Source: Torreya grandis
Taxonomy: Eukaryota; Streptophyta; Pinopsida; Cupressales; Taxaceae
Assembly: GCA_037957365.1 (NCBI GenBank)
Contig: JARHVA010005491.1
Coordinates: 1,115,501 to 1,179,500, forward strand
Direction: 5' to 3'
Length of the DNA: 64,000 nucleotides
Shown here: positions 11,838 to 23,996 of the stretch, in pieces
How positions within the stretch are numbered: position 1 is the first letter of the stretch
Layout of the letters: each line of letters starts with the position of its first letter
Program-made: the position numbers and the translations under genes
The notes under the pieces: model-generated
What the model was told of the DNA's origin: nothing
Database searches by the model: none
Seen by the model: only the letters and a program-made list of their open reading frames with translations

Positions 11838-13432
11838 TTCTAGGGAACTAAATGTGAACTAACCCTCATAGGATTTGGTCATATTATTTCATTTTCTTCC
11901 ATTATTTTATCATTATTTTATTCATATATTTTCCATACTAGATCGACTCTATTGAACTAATATCTAACTTTTGTGCATAAGTTTTCAGATATAAGCTACT
12001 AGATCAATCTTTTTGACCCAATACCTTTTTCTAAATTTGTAGTCATTCAATCCAGACTACTAGGTCAACCTCTTACATTTTTGGACATCTTTATTAGCAT
12101 ACTAGGTCTACCTAGTTGACCTTATACATTTTAGGCACTCAACAGTAAGTTTTTGTAAAGCTTGATCAAACCAATTGACCTAGTTAGTAGAATTTATAAG
12201 CATATATCAAGGACATTGAACAATAATATTCATTCTTTGCATATTTGATCCAGCAATGTTAATTTTTATCTATTTTTATCTCTCTTTAAAATGTTTCCAT
12301 TTATAGTTTTTAGTGTTAAAAACTACCCTTGCACAATCAATTAGATCGACATTGTCAACCCAATTTTGTGTTCTGTATGTTATCTAGATAACTAGGTTGA
12401 CTCTATCAACCCTATTCATGTTCAAACCTTACTTTCATAGTATAGGTTTGTCTAAATCAACCCTACTCTATATTTTTTGCATAAATTTTTTACCATATCA
12501 ACATTTTACCTTGTTTCAAAGTTGTAATTAACCTTATATACTAGTAATTAACTCACATTTTCTTTTCTTATTGCTTGCATGCTTATAATAGATCATATAT
12601 CTTAATTAGGTGGTTTTTAATTAAATATTTAGTTCACTATCTTCTATTTTATGCACACATGTCCAAATCACAAAATCTAAACAAACATTTTTACATTTGT
12701 CTACCCAAGGCCAACCTACTTGGAATTCATCACCAAGGGGGGAGATAATTTGATACTCTGGTCAAATATAAAGCATAGTTAATGGTATATTCTAGCTAAG
12801 CACCTAACACAATTATAATTTTAGTGTTTGAATTGAGGGGGTAGGCACAAATACCAAGTATCATTACCAATATAGTCTCTTTTATCCAAAACTACCTGAA
12901 ACCATCCATATATTACATTCTAATTCCTTATTTATAGAAAATTCCTATCACATTAAAAATAATATATTAATAATATTATAAATAATCAGGTTGAATAATT
13001 AGTTATCTATTTATTTTCCAATCTGATTGCTTTTTCTTTGATTAATTGTATTTTATATAGCAAAAACTTGCATTATCTAGCATTTATGCAAGGTTTTATG
13101 ATGTTGCTTCAATTGGATTGGCCAACATTAATGCAATTGACTATCTATTTAATTTCAGTCATTTCTTTTCAAATTTATTGAAAAATGTTATCTTGTTTCA
13201 GCCCATAAATCTATCATAATTTTCTTAATTTCCCTTTCTACTATACTGGGTTGACCTAGTTGACCATGTCCTTTTTTACCCCTTATTCACTATACTAGAT
13301 CGACCCTGTATAGTTTACAAATCCTATTTTATCTTTTTCCAATTCTTATTAACTATAATAGATCAACCCAATTGACCTTGTATAATTTATAGACGTTATT
13401 TTTGTGTTAGGTCAACCCAATCAACCCTGTAC
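10924..13432. repeat. Cluster of about 13-15 inverted W-box-like motifs in LTR and leader of element B
   Basis: A degenerate unit of about 25-30 bp recurs: TACTAGGTCAACC, two to five bases, GTTGACC, then often TGTATA. Copies are near 10,924, 11,041, 11,936, 12,000, 12,058, 12,099, 12,165, 12,341, 12,391, 12,440, 13,241, 13,292, 13,351 and 13,408. Two or three more are in the right LTR (about 30,821-30,850, 30,885-30,912 and 30,937-30,961). The half-site TTGACC contains TTGAC, the core bound by plant WRKY factors. Copies differ in spacing and in which arm has decayed. Spacing between copies is irregular, so this is not a simple tandem repeat. No coding sequence overlaps. Confidence 0.7.
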
Positions 13433-13532
13433 AATTTTTATCATTCCTTGTTTCCTTACTTTCTCATCTTTCTTTTATGCCCTTCATCATGGACTTTTTT
13501 TTCATAAAAATATTAAGTTATAGTCAAAAGAA

Positions 13533-14819
13533 ATGATGAACCTTACTAACCCTCATAGGGTATCCCATAGATAGAGTAAGACTCCTCTCTTAGATACTAG
13601 TAATGTTCATATTGCCACTTGCACAATGAGCTATGGGAACCCTCCCAATACCTCTTCACAAAATAATTCTCTTTTCTCATTATAAGACCAACTTGAATTA
13701 GTGTATACCCTTGAAATGCTCTTCTTTATCTCTAAATTTCCTCAACATCAAGAAAAATATCCTTCTACCATTTACAATCTTATGATTAGTGGTCAAGTTG
13801 AAGAGCCTCATTCGCCTACTCCTACATTCTAAACTAGATTTGGGGGTAGCACTTTTTTTCATTCTCATACCATGACTTCTTCTTCTATAACTTATTTCAT
13901 CTCCATGCCTAATATATCCACTAACATGGTAGGTTCTACATCTAGTGGGCCTCTCATTATATTCACTATCCATAATCATTTCACTAGTGCATCATTTACT
14001 AGCTAAGGTAATCATTCTACTAGTGCTTCTTCTTCTCAACCATTCACTAGTCCATATTTTTCTACACAAAAAATTTTTTACCACTAGTACCTCACAATCT
14101 CATATTTCCTCTCAAGATCCTATAAACACCAATAGTGGTACCCAAGACACTAATACAAACTCTAATGCTTCTAATAATGCTAATCAAATGCATCAACTAT
14201 TGTTACAAACACTTAATCAAATGAATAACTTTCAAGATCATAACACAAATCATATGATGAGAATGTTAAATCATCTTCTTCATCTTCAATCTCATCCTCA
14301 ACCAATAGCTCGGGGCAGACAACCAAATTATTCCCCCTCCTCCTCTTAGAGATTGTTAAGGCAATCTCATTCCTCAACCTCCTTTGGTCAACAAAACCAT
14401 TAAGAATATGAAAAATAAACCTCTCACTACTCAAATTGATAAAATTTCTATTGGAGGTATCACACCTATAATTTCTTATAATGGATCAACTGATCCCACC
14501 CTTCATCTTGAAACATTTGGAAATCTTTATTAGGATTAGGTCAAATTGAACACCTTTACTGCTACCAAAATCTTAGCTAAAACTCTCATAGGCGATGCCT
14601 TAGATTTGTATAACCAACTTTATTATCATTCCATTACTAATTTGGAGGACTTAGTGAATTCTTTAGTTCAAGAATTCTAAATTAGTGATCTTCTTCAAAA
14701 TACTTTTGTCCACTTCATAAATTTTAAATAATTTGAAAATGAAATTGCTCAAGCCTTTGTTAAAAGGTGGAATACCTTGTCAAACAAATATGAAAATAAC
14801 ATGGTTGATGATAATATTT
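13533..14819 (+). pseudogene. gag of element B, N-terminal part (interrupted by element C)
   Basis: Capsid precursor of a Ty3/gypsy element. The ATG at 13,533 is a plausible start, because a Ser/Thr/Asn/Gln-rich N-terminal part follows with few stops, including an open stretch at 13,945-14,349 rich in Asn, Gln and His. The retrotransposon gag domain is at about 14,430-14,819, with the pattern GGITPIISYNGSTDP, then FGNLYQDQVKLNTF, then ALDLYNQL and NLEDLVNSLVQEF, typical of the capsid fold. It breaks at the TCCAT target duplication of element C and resumes in the same frame after 25,182. Several TAG/TAA codons sit where Gln would be expected. Confidence 0.8.
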
Positions 14820-14824
14820 TCCAT
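14820..14824. repeat. Target-site duplication of element C (left), TCCAT
   Basis: TCCAT directly before the left LTR of element C is repeated at 25,178-25,182 directly after its right LTR. Skipping the element plus one copy lets the gag of element B read on in frame (NIFH, then LFTNALFPKIP). Confidence 0.85.
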
Positions 14825-16007
14825 TATTATAGTGAAGTGTGTCATTTAAGTAGGCATGTCACTCAATCATCCATGAAACTATATTTATCAAGCATTCCTA
14901 GGGTTAAAGGAGTTAGGTGCAAGGGATGCATGGTCTGGTGTACAACATTTATGCACACTAGCATGTTGGCATCAGTTTCACATAAGGCATGAACCTTATG
15001 TGCTCATTAAAATCATGATAGCAAAGGGACCAAGTATATGTTGGGATAGTTACATCATGGTGTAGGTAAGGGTTGTGTAGGGTGTAGTGGCTCAATAGAT
15101 TCATTGGGTCTCGAGCATAAAGGCTCAAAAGGATAATTTCATTAGTGCATGTTTAAATAGAGGGGTTCGAGTCCTTATCTATGCATCTAGGTAATGGAGT
15201 CCATATGGGCATGTATATTCATCTTAAGTTCATTTTTTTATTCTAGGTATAGCATAAGGGCCTTTCATGATGGGTAAGAGGGCTAAGTGGTGTGAGGGTC
15301 CCACTTACAACCAGAGTTAAGTCTTAGTTTATCAACATTATTCATGGGGAGAGAACTTCAAAACTCAAAAAACTATAATTAAATAACATATAACACTAGA
15401 AATAAATATTAATCCATTAATATCTTGTATACATTACAATAACCAGTAGCAACCTTCACTACTCAATCCTATTTTTACTAATAATAGAGATTCATAGATG
15501 AGCATGGCTTACATCTACTACTTAACACTCAAGACTTAATTCCTCTATCACTCAAAAATTTTATAGAGATTATTTATTAATGGTTTATCACTTTCCTCTT
15601 ATAAGTTGCTTCCTTTATATAGGTACTAGCCACTCATCTTGCTAACTGGATAGGTGCATGCCAAAAGATGGGCAGTTGCAAGCTTGTTGGCTCCACTACA
15701 CCATATAGGACAACCAAGGAGTGCTTCAAGGGCCAAGATATCGATCAAGGCCATATGCCTACCTAATTCAATAATCATATATTCATGTTTTTCAAGCCTT
15801 AAACTTCCATGTGTAGGACTAGGTAGGTATGCCTCAAGACTCATGACATTATGCAACTATTAACCAAATGGCATGGGGACTTTGAGAGTCTATCTAGTTG
15901 GTGCCATGGTGTGAAAAATAGGTCCTTCACTTCTTCCATGGGTCTCTGCATGATAGGATTGGTGTAGTTGGTGTGGGACCAAGTCTTATTGAAAAGGGAT
16001 CCCAACA
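14825..16007 (-). repeat. 3' LTR of element C
   Basis: On the minus strand it starts TGTTGGGATCCC and ends CTATAATA. It aligns with 23,997-25,177 throughout, including the shared phrase AGGGTTAAAGGAGTTAGGTG and the plus-strand CCTTTATATA at 15,612-15,621, which is TATATAAAGG on the minus strand. Confidence 0.92.
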
Positions 16008-16022
16008 TTACCCCATATAAAA
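16008..16022 (-). promoter_or_regulatory. Polypurine tract candidate of element C
   Basis: The minus strand reads TATATGGGGTAA directly before the TGTTGGGATCC start of the 3' LTR. A purine run in this place primes plus-strand synthesis in LTR retrotransposons. It is short and partly decayed, so this is a positional call. Confidence 0.5.
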
Positions 16023-16059
16023 TTACTAGTCTACCATGAACTATCCGTAAAACACCTTA

Positions 16060-19000
16060 GGTGCACAAAATTTGGGCACACCCTACCATAGATACTCAAA
16101 ATTTTCAAAGATATGGATTGAACCTTTCAGCTCTTCAATGACATAATATAATTCTATGGATGCTACATCTATATAAAATACATTTGTGCTTTCCAATTCC
16201 TTTCTGAATGCTTCTAGCCTTTTTTTTGCCCTCCTCACTCCTCCATCCAAGAGTTTGCCTTGCTCACTGGACTTTGTCCATAACGCATGACTACATCTAA
16301 GTATTTCTATTATGTTTTTAACTAGGCACTGAAGGAGTTAACTTGTGACATCACTTGCACATGCTTAGTCTTTGAAACCATGAAGGAATTCTAGAGCAAG
16401 GTGTCCTTCTCATCCTTCATTTCCTTGAGGTGTGTACTGATGACCTCTACTTGGTCCACAAAGTTGTATAAAATGGTGTCTAATTATTCAGTACCTTCTT
16501 TAAGCTTGGTAAATATTTCTTCAACCTCTTCCATCTTCTTTGTTTACTCATCCCTTATAGCCTCAAAAGAATCTTCCTTCTCTTCCAGCATCAACGTTAG
16601 CCTAGGGATCATTTTCTCAATGAGCGTGTGGGCATAGTTGACCTCCTTCATGATAGATTTTTTGATGTTGTCTCAAAGGGAGGGTTCTAATTCCTTGACA
16701 TGCTCAATTAGTTATTAGATCTTGAGTTTTATTTCCTCAAGATCCATTTCCATTTATATAGAAAGTTTCCTCTACCTATTGGCATGAACATCACTGATGA
16801 TGTTTTTGTGTTCTACAAATGTTGCTATCTTGATCAAAGTGTTGGCCAAGTGCATGGGGTTCATGTCATGGGGGTTAATAAAGTGGTAGTCATGGTCCTC
16901 TTCTAGCTTCTTGGTATGCTAGATGGCCTTTATAGGGACCTCAAAGTTTGGCTCATTCATGTAGAAATCCATGGCCCATAAGACTCGGTGGTGTATAAGG
17001 GTTGTGGTGATTCTTTGAGGCATGCACTTCATCATGTAGAAGTCATCATCCTCCTTGAACCCCATCTACGATATATTATGGTTCTTAGGTTGAACCTCTA
17101 CTTCTTCCCTGAGCTCTTCTTGTTCACTAGTATTAGTGCTAGTCCCCACTTCTTCAACTCTCTCGAGCTCTTCTTCTTCGTTGGTGTTGGTGCTAGTCCT
17201 CATTTATTCAACTATCTCTTATTCTTCCTCCTCTCTTTCCTCTCTAGTGCTAAACTCACTATCTCATTCTTATTGTGGGGGTTATTCATTGAAAAATTTC
17301 CCCTCATCCTTTTCTTATGTGGCATACCTTCTTTCACTTATTTTTCTAAGGCACTAGCATCACCTTTGTGTTCCTCAAGCACACCCTTAGAGCTAGGTGC
17401 ACCTTATATATGGCTTATTTTACTCTTTGTGTGTTAAAACCAAGTTCCACCTTGGATTTTTTTCCCTAAGATCTATGCTATTAAAACCTTTCTTTCTTTC
17501 CCATTCCTCTAGCATGCACATCCTTTCCTTTAGGGTTGCTTTTGATTCTTATTCCTTCTTCTGCGCATATTCTACCTTTGCCTTTTCCATCCTTTCTTCT
17601 TTCTTGGCCTTTCTTTATGTTGCTTATGTAGCATAATTTTATTCTCTCTTTTTAATTTTCTTCACCTTGAGCTGGTCAATATTAGCCTAGGTTAGGCCCA
17701 AGGCCCTCAACTCCTTATGCCTCTAGTGTAAGGTGAACACTGAATTGATGTGGCCTTGGTCCAGGTCCATTCCTATCCATTTATTTAGCAACTCTTCCTC
17801 TTCATTACTTTCACTAGAGGGAGTTGCTTCTTCAAGAACTTCACCTACTCTACTCATCTCTTCCTCCTATACCCTATACACTACTTCTCTTTTTTGTTCC
17901 TCTACCTCTACTATTTGGATGACCTCGATAGCCACCCCTACCTTGGCCATCTCTTCTTTTTGATCCATTAACTCATGTGCATTTTGGATCTTGACCTCAT
18001 AATATCCAAGTCTCTTCATCATATTCCTTGGTCTTTTTGGCTATGTTTATGGTAGAGGTGAAGGGGATTATTCACTAGGGGATGATTATACATCTTCAGG
18101 CACAATATAGTTTCCTTGTTCCCACTTTTCCTCTTCTAAACCCTCTTTTTATGTGTTTTCTTTGAGTGTAAGGGAAGGGGCCTTTTCTTTGTTTTCCCCT
18201 TTTATCTTTTAGGGGCTCAAGAGGTGAATCATATGCACTTTTGATATGACTATATCACTGAGGCTTCCCCTTCTTAAGTTATCTTTAGCTTCAAACTCTC
18301 CTCGATCTCCTCAAGTGTCTCCCCCCTCTTATTTTTAGGGATCTTATTATTTTCTTGGGGCATGGGGGTTCCTTCCTCCCCAACTAGGACACATTTAAAT
18401 TTACCCCCTACACCATGTGATAGGCTAAGTAGAGGTATACCTTAGACACATTGATCTATCTCCCTCTTACGCATAGTTTTGAGCTGATAAGTTACACCAC
18501 TATCCTTATGCCCAAGGCCTCACCCCTAATGATGGGGAGAGTGTATTCCCCTTGACTTAACTGAGGAGCTTTGAAATTCACTCCACCTCTTCATCATCAC
18601 CCATCAGCTAATAGATGTCTATTCTAGAGTCTAATAGTCTAGTTATTATATTGATTAGGCACATGGATATCTTCATGTGTCACCTTGAAAAGTACATGGG
18701 GTCTTCATGAATGCATGAGAAGAGGAACTGAACAAGTTCCTCTAAGTTTCTAAAATGAGGTAACTCATAGAGTTAAGTTACACTTGAAGCCTTTAATTTT
18801 TCTCTTATTGAGACATCAAATATTAGATCTCCCTCTTGGGTCTTATGCCTAGTGTCCACCATATAGTCTTATGTCAAGTATTGAAAGTGATTTGATGTTT
18901 AGTGGTTGTATTCCTATAAGTAGCATACATATGTGAATGAGCACCAGGGTTCACTAATCAAAATTTCAAGTGGGAACTACATGTGCTTGTAGGACATCTT

Positions 19001-19350
19001 GGTCAGCATCTTGGCTTCCACCATTGTAACATAGACAAATTCTATTGCATATGCCCTTATCTTAGCAGTAGGTGATTCCTTTATTATTTGAACCCACTTA
19101 GGTTCAAGTCACACCTCTTTACATCTTGATGCCTTATACTTATTTGTCATTTTGAATCTATTCAAATTGAAATGTAGGAGGTGTGGCTTAATAAAATACC
19201 TAATTTTGGTTTGGCATAAGTTCTCTTTCTAAGCTTCTTTGGGTATTAATGGTGGCCTGGCATATATTTTAGTCTACCTTCTATGTTCTAGTTTTGTTGC
19301 ACTGCTTCACTTTAGATGCACTTTTTTTTTAGATTCTTACACCAGTTTCT
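16060..19350 (-). pseudogene. Extra ORF downstream of integrase in element C, with coiled coil
   Basis: Between the integrase end and the 3' LTR of C, the minus strand has long coding-like segments broken by stops. The first part (about 19,350-18,500) is globular-looking (segments such as REKLKASS, LEELVQFLF, MKISMCLINIITRLLDSRIDIY). The middle (about 17,960-17,400) is very rich in Glu and Lys and predicts a coiled coil. It includes two tandem 54-bp units at about 17,111-17,164 and 17,165-17,218, each encoding ERVEE..TSTNT-like residues. The last part (about 16,300-16,060) reads ERRAKKRLEAFRKELEST. I do not recognise the protein. Plus-strand open frames here, up to 149 codons at 16,988-17,437, are shadows of this acidic repeat. 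Confidence 0.5.
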
Positions 19351-20449
19351 CACTTGACATGTTATTTTCTCTGTGAAAAATCACTCTCTTGGGGTTATTT
19401 AGCTCTAGTTCTTAGTTTCACATGAGTTTATAGGTTGTAACCCTGTTCATTCACTATTCACCCTATTTATATCTTGATATGTCAACCACCATTATTAATG
19501 CCACCAGCTAGACTTGATTGATTGGATTATTTGAAAGGTCATGACCTCTTTAAAAAATTACATGTATTATTCACAGTAAATGTGTGTTTTTGTTTTGTTG
19601 TTACATTAAATAATTATAATGACTTTTTGATGTGACATCCTTTTTTCAAATGGTCACTTCCTAATCTTCCCAAGTGGATGCCACTTGTCTTCACTGACGT
19701 CTTTTTATGCATCTCCTTGGTGTTACCTTCACCTCTCTTATTGTAACCTAGGTGTAGTAGCTCACACATGCAAAATTCAACCTCCTTAGTTCTACTTCTT
19801 CTAGCTACACTCCTCTTTCAACATGCTCCTTTATCTTGGTTAATTTCTCATGCATCATCTTTCCTTAGCCTATCCTACCCCATAAAAATTCTACGTGTTG
19901 GCCCTCTATCACTTGATATCTTCATTTGCTTTGTGTACTTCATAGGAAGTGCATTTTATTTCCTATCTTACACTCAACTGATTTGAGCATCTTCTCTTCT
20001 CATCTTGCATCCAACCTAGTTGAACATCTTCTCATCTGGTTTTGTGCCCAACATATTTGAGCATCTTCTCTTATGTATGATCTCAAGTGGTTCATCATTT
20101 TCAAGGGCTCTTCCTACCATCTCACCATGTGCCTCTTGTATAAATGTCTCTTTTTTTATACTACTTGATTTGTAGGCCTCATGTACCCAAAACTTAGGTG
20201 TTTGGCCTCATGCACTTATGGCACAAGTTCTTGACTCACCTGATTGGAATTATGCATGGAGTAATAAAACATAAGGATATCTATGACCATCTTGTGCTAC
20301 CTTTTTCCTAACTAAACAATAAGAAATAAATAATTTAAAGAATCACATGGTTTAGCTTGCACTAAACCTTATTTTGATCAACTCTATTCAAATCAACTAT
20401 TGACTAAAGAGTCAAAGTATCATGGGTGTGAGAGCCACCATATTATTGG

Positions 20450-21750
20450 TATGGATTCAATTAGTAGAAATTGAAATGCCTTTGAAGCATTTTTCCAAAC
20501 AATATACATAGTTTACATGTGCCAATTTCTAAAATGTGATAGATGATATAGGGACCCATCCATCAAATCTATAACTTGCCTAGGTGATAAAATTATTTGG
20601 GTTGATACAACAAGACTAAGGCTCCTTAAGTCAACACCTTGATCTTCATATGTTTGACATGACACCTCTTTTAGTATGCCTTCTAAACTTGATGACCCCA
20701 CTTAGCTTGAGCATGTTTCTCATCTAAGCATTCCAATTCTTCCAACCATGTGATCAAATATTCTTAGTCATCAAGGTAGCCAATTCACATGATGCACAAT
20801 AAAGGTACTAAAAATTCCATGGGTAGAACCACTTCTATATCAAAGACCAGTTGAAATGGTATAGACTTGTTTAGGCACTTGTATGTTGTGTGGTAGGCCC
20901 ATAATACTATAGAGACATGATCATCCCAATCCTTATGACCTACATCATATATTTATATGAGGATAATTCCAAGGATCTTATTGAAGTATTCAACTATGCC
21001 ATTAGCCTAAGGATGATATGGGGTGGTCTTGTGGTGTAACACTAAGTATTATGTTAGAAGGATATGCACTATATCATTGATGATATGAGTGCCCCTATCA
21101 CTAGTCAGACTTAACAGGTACCCATATCAGCTAATGATGTTTTCCTAAATGAATTGCATGACTATTGTAGTTGTTCATTTTTTGGTTAGTGTTACCTTAT
21201 CCCACTTTATGAAATAGTCAATTGTTTTGATGATATATCTAGCTCCTTTGTACTATAATGTAGGGGTGATTGGCCTTACAATCTTAATGGGAAATTTACC
21301 AAGTGACACCTAATCTATAATAGGGATGAGAGGAATCTCATCCTAATGGTTTATCATTCTAATGTGCTAGCATACATTATATTCCTATGCATATTCCTTA
21401 GCATCACTGAATAGGCTTGGCCACCATAACCCTAATTATAGAATCTTACATGTTGTTACGTCTATGGTAAAATGTCCTCTCATTATCCTTTCATGTGATT
21501 CCTAAAGGATGGAGTCCTAATCATTATCTAAAACACACTAGTGTAATACTTCATCCCTACTCATTATGTACAACTTCCCTTCAATGAGTTATAAGGGAGA
21601 GGCACAAATAATAAGTTGTTTCTTCTCCTTAGAGGATAGTGTTAGTGGCATTAGCCTTGAGGTTAGAAAAGTGGCAATCTCCACCAAGTATTTAGGAACA
21701 TGATGAACCCAGTAGAGCTATACATATGGAATATCATCCTTAATTATCAC
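20450..21750 (-). pseudogene. Integrase of element C
   Basis: Ty3/gypsy integrase on the minus strand. The zinc-binding part is degraded near 21,480-21,350. In the catalytic core, the second Asp is in TSDRGTHIINDIVH near 21,090-21,050, followed by TPYHPQANGIVEYFNKILG near 20,990-20,950, which keeps the catalytic Glu. Then come WDDHVSIVLWAYHTTYK and the conserved VVLPMEFLVPLL block near 20,830-20,790. The C-terminal part with GALVLLYQPK and WMGPYIIYHILE runs to about 20,480. It follows the RNase H directly, and element D has the same lineage of core. Stops and frameshifts make it non-functional. Confidence 0.88.
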
Positions 21751-22450
21751 TTCTACATTGTTAGAGTGGTTTGGCCCCAAATTTTACTTTCTAGGTTTAA
21801 CCATGACTAAAAATTAAAATTCTTGAAAGAAGACAACCCATCTAAAAATGCACCCATGCAAAACAATTTTGTTCATGATGTATTTTATTACCTCATGATC
21901 AGTAATAAAGTGAATGGTGTTTCTAGAAGATACTATCTAAACTTATATATGGTGTAGACCATTTCTAACACGTCATGCTTAATTGTGGTATAGTTGTAAT
22001 TGGCCTATGTCAGCATTCTACTTATAAAGGAGATGGGGTGGTTCATTTTTAATTCACTTAGTTGTGCCAAAATGGCACTGATAGTTGAGCTTGACACATG
22101 GATGTGGATGTGAAAAAGAGTTATCTACTCAATAAACTAAAGTATAGATGCACTCAAAAAACTTTAGCTTCAAAGTGTCAAATGCCTCCTTTTATGCCTT
22201 ACCCCAGTAGAATGGGCCATACTTACATAAGAGCTCCTATAGAGGCATGATGATTTTCGTATATCCCTTTATGAACTTCTTGTAGTAACCATAATGTCCT
22301 CGGAAGATTTGAACATCCTTTTATGGGAAGGGGTCTAGAGCTAGATGATGATTGTAATATTCACTAAATCAATGACCAATCTATCCTTGTAGATGATGTT
22401 CCTAACTAGTGTGCCAAATGAGGTTGAAAATATGCACTTCTTTAGATTTA
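21751..22450 (-). pseudogene. RT thumb and RNase H of element C
   Basis: The minus strand starts abruptly in the RT thumb. The SLNLKKCIF and SFGTLV residues near 22,440-22,400 are the equivalent of LNLKKCIFCxPFGTLLGH, followed by HYGYYKKFIKGYTKI near 22,290-22,240. RNase H follows, with FITDHEVIKYIMNK near 21,910-21,870 and RWVVFFQEF after it, matching the YTDHxALKYLxNK block. The RT fingers and palm, with the DD active site, are absent because the preceding reading frame is gag. This points to an internal deletion joining gag to the thumb at about 22,450-22,470. Confidence 0.8.
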
Positions 22451-22459
22451 ATGATATAA

Positions 22460-23960
22460 ATAATCTCAAACTCTATAAATAATCCTCGCTTCAACATGTC
22501 ATAGTCAACCATAGTCTAGTTTGGATCAAACTTCCAATACCAGGTATGAACATGATCTAATAAGGTTATAATAAACTATGTTTCCTTATTCTTGGGCTAA
22601 GTAATACCCTAAGAATTCCACTATAACTCACATTTCTTCCCATGTTGTATGTCATTTTCAAATCCATGATACTCAAAAAGGTGCATGGTCATCTCATAGT
22701 ATATCTGCTAAGGTGGTGACATGGGATTTTGTAGTACCTAACCTCCTTGTGTCTATGTAAGGGGAGGTCCTCTAATGCCCCCACTAGTAGTGTTGAGCAT
22801 TGACCATAATGGAGTAGGGTGCACCATAGATCTTGATAGTGTGGCTTCTCTCACTAGTGGCATTATACCACTTCCTATGGGTTATTACCCAATTGGTGTG
22901 GCTAACATTTCTTGCATAAGAATATTTGCACTCATGTTCATAACACTTAGACTAGAACCTACTTAGTCTATCATACTATTGATCATCTATTCATATGGGA
23001 TCACTTGTTTAATTACAAACCCTTTATCCAAAATCTTGGTCTAATCATAGTCTACTATGGTAACATGTTTAGTTACCTTTCTTTTATTCTCAAAGGGGGA
23101 ATCTAGTGCATGGGATTTCACTTCAAGTTCAAAGGGGGTAGGTTTCTCTAGTGCATCCCCAAGAACCTCATCTTATAGGAACTCACTGCATCCCACACCT
23201 ATTTTTTGAATCTAACCACTTTTTTCTTCCTTTATCTTAGTACATTATGGTGTTTTAAAAGATCTTTCGCCATGCCCTTCCTACTCACTATAGGTCCTCT
23301 CAGTACTTTTAGGTTTCAAGTCTTCCATTAGCATTTATTTGTGCATAATATATTTCAACCTTTAAGGCTCTTAGGTGTTAAGTTATTATTCTTCTTCCAT
23401 AGCACCTTTCTTAAAATTTTCCTTTCTTCCCCTCATGCTTGCCCATATGTGCAAGGACTTTTATCCTTCCATCCTCATGGTCTCTATCCAATTAATTGAC
23501 CATGAGCTTCTTTAGATTGATTTGAAGTCCTATGATGAATGTGCCCCTTGGTTCTTGAAGAAACTCATGCTCTACTTCATCTAGGAATCAAAATGTTGAC
23601 ACTATGAACTCCAACATGTAGCTATTCAAAGTGCCATGCCGCCACTTATCTATGACATGTGTCTACACTTTATATATTCTTTATAGCCTTTATACATGCT
23701 CTATAGTCCACTCAAGGCACTGTCTATTACTTTTTCATCTAGTATCAACATATGCAACCAACTATTTATATATGTTCTTAGGTAGCTCATAGAAGAAATT
23801 TTCATACAATGGTTCATATAGATAATTCTACACCCATTTCCATGGCTTCTCTCCTTTGCATGAGGGATGCTTCTACATGAAGCAATATTCAACTTACTTT
23901 ATCCAGTGATTCATATTATCAAGTGATATTTAGATCATTTCACTACTATAACATCTTAGC
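22460..23960 (-). pseudogene. gag of element C
   Basis: Minus-strand gag-like sequence after the primer binding site. Segments in order: WIK.VEYCF..KHPSCKGEKPWKWV near 23,920-23,840, ENFFYELPKNI near 23,800, a hydrophobic FIIGLQINLKKLMVN near 23,545-23,500, then basic and polar sequence, then KETWFIITLLDHVHTWYWKFDPN and MVDYDMLKRGLFIEF near 22,610-22,470. The last segment matches the end of a retrotransposon gag domain (the WF..L.P..I.SYD.LK..F pattern). After it the frame switches to the RT thumb. The order of these pieces is unusual, so a rearrangement inside gag is possible. Confidence 0.55.
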
Positions 23961-23977
23961 AATAAAATTCAACATGT

Positions 23978-23996
23978 GCCATTAATGGAACCAAAA
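23978..23996 (-). promoter_or_regulatory. Primer binding site candidate of element C
   Basis: The minus strand directly after the 5' LTR reads TTTTGGTTCCATTAATGGC. A TGG-starting sequence two or three bases after the LTR is the usual place for pairing with a tRNA 3' end. I cannot assign the tRNA. Confidence 0.5.

Noticed and set aside
13698..13979. 93-codon minus-strand open frame
   Set aside because: Opposite strand of the element B gag N-terminal region; basic composition mirrors the Ser-rich sense frame.
16988..17437. 149-codon plus-strand open frame, Leu/Ser/Phe rich
   Set aside because: It is the complement of the acidic, Glu-rich antisense ORF of element C; its composition explains the lack of stops.
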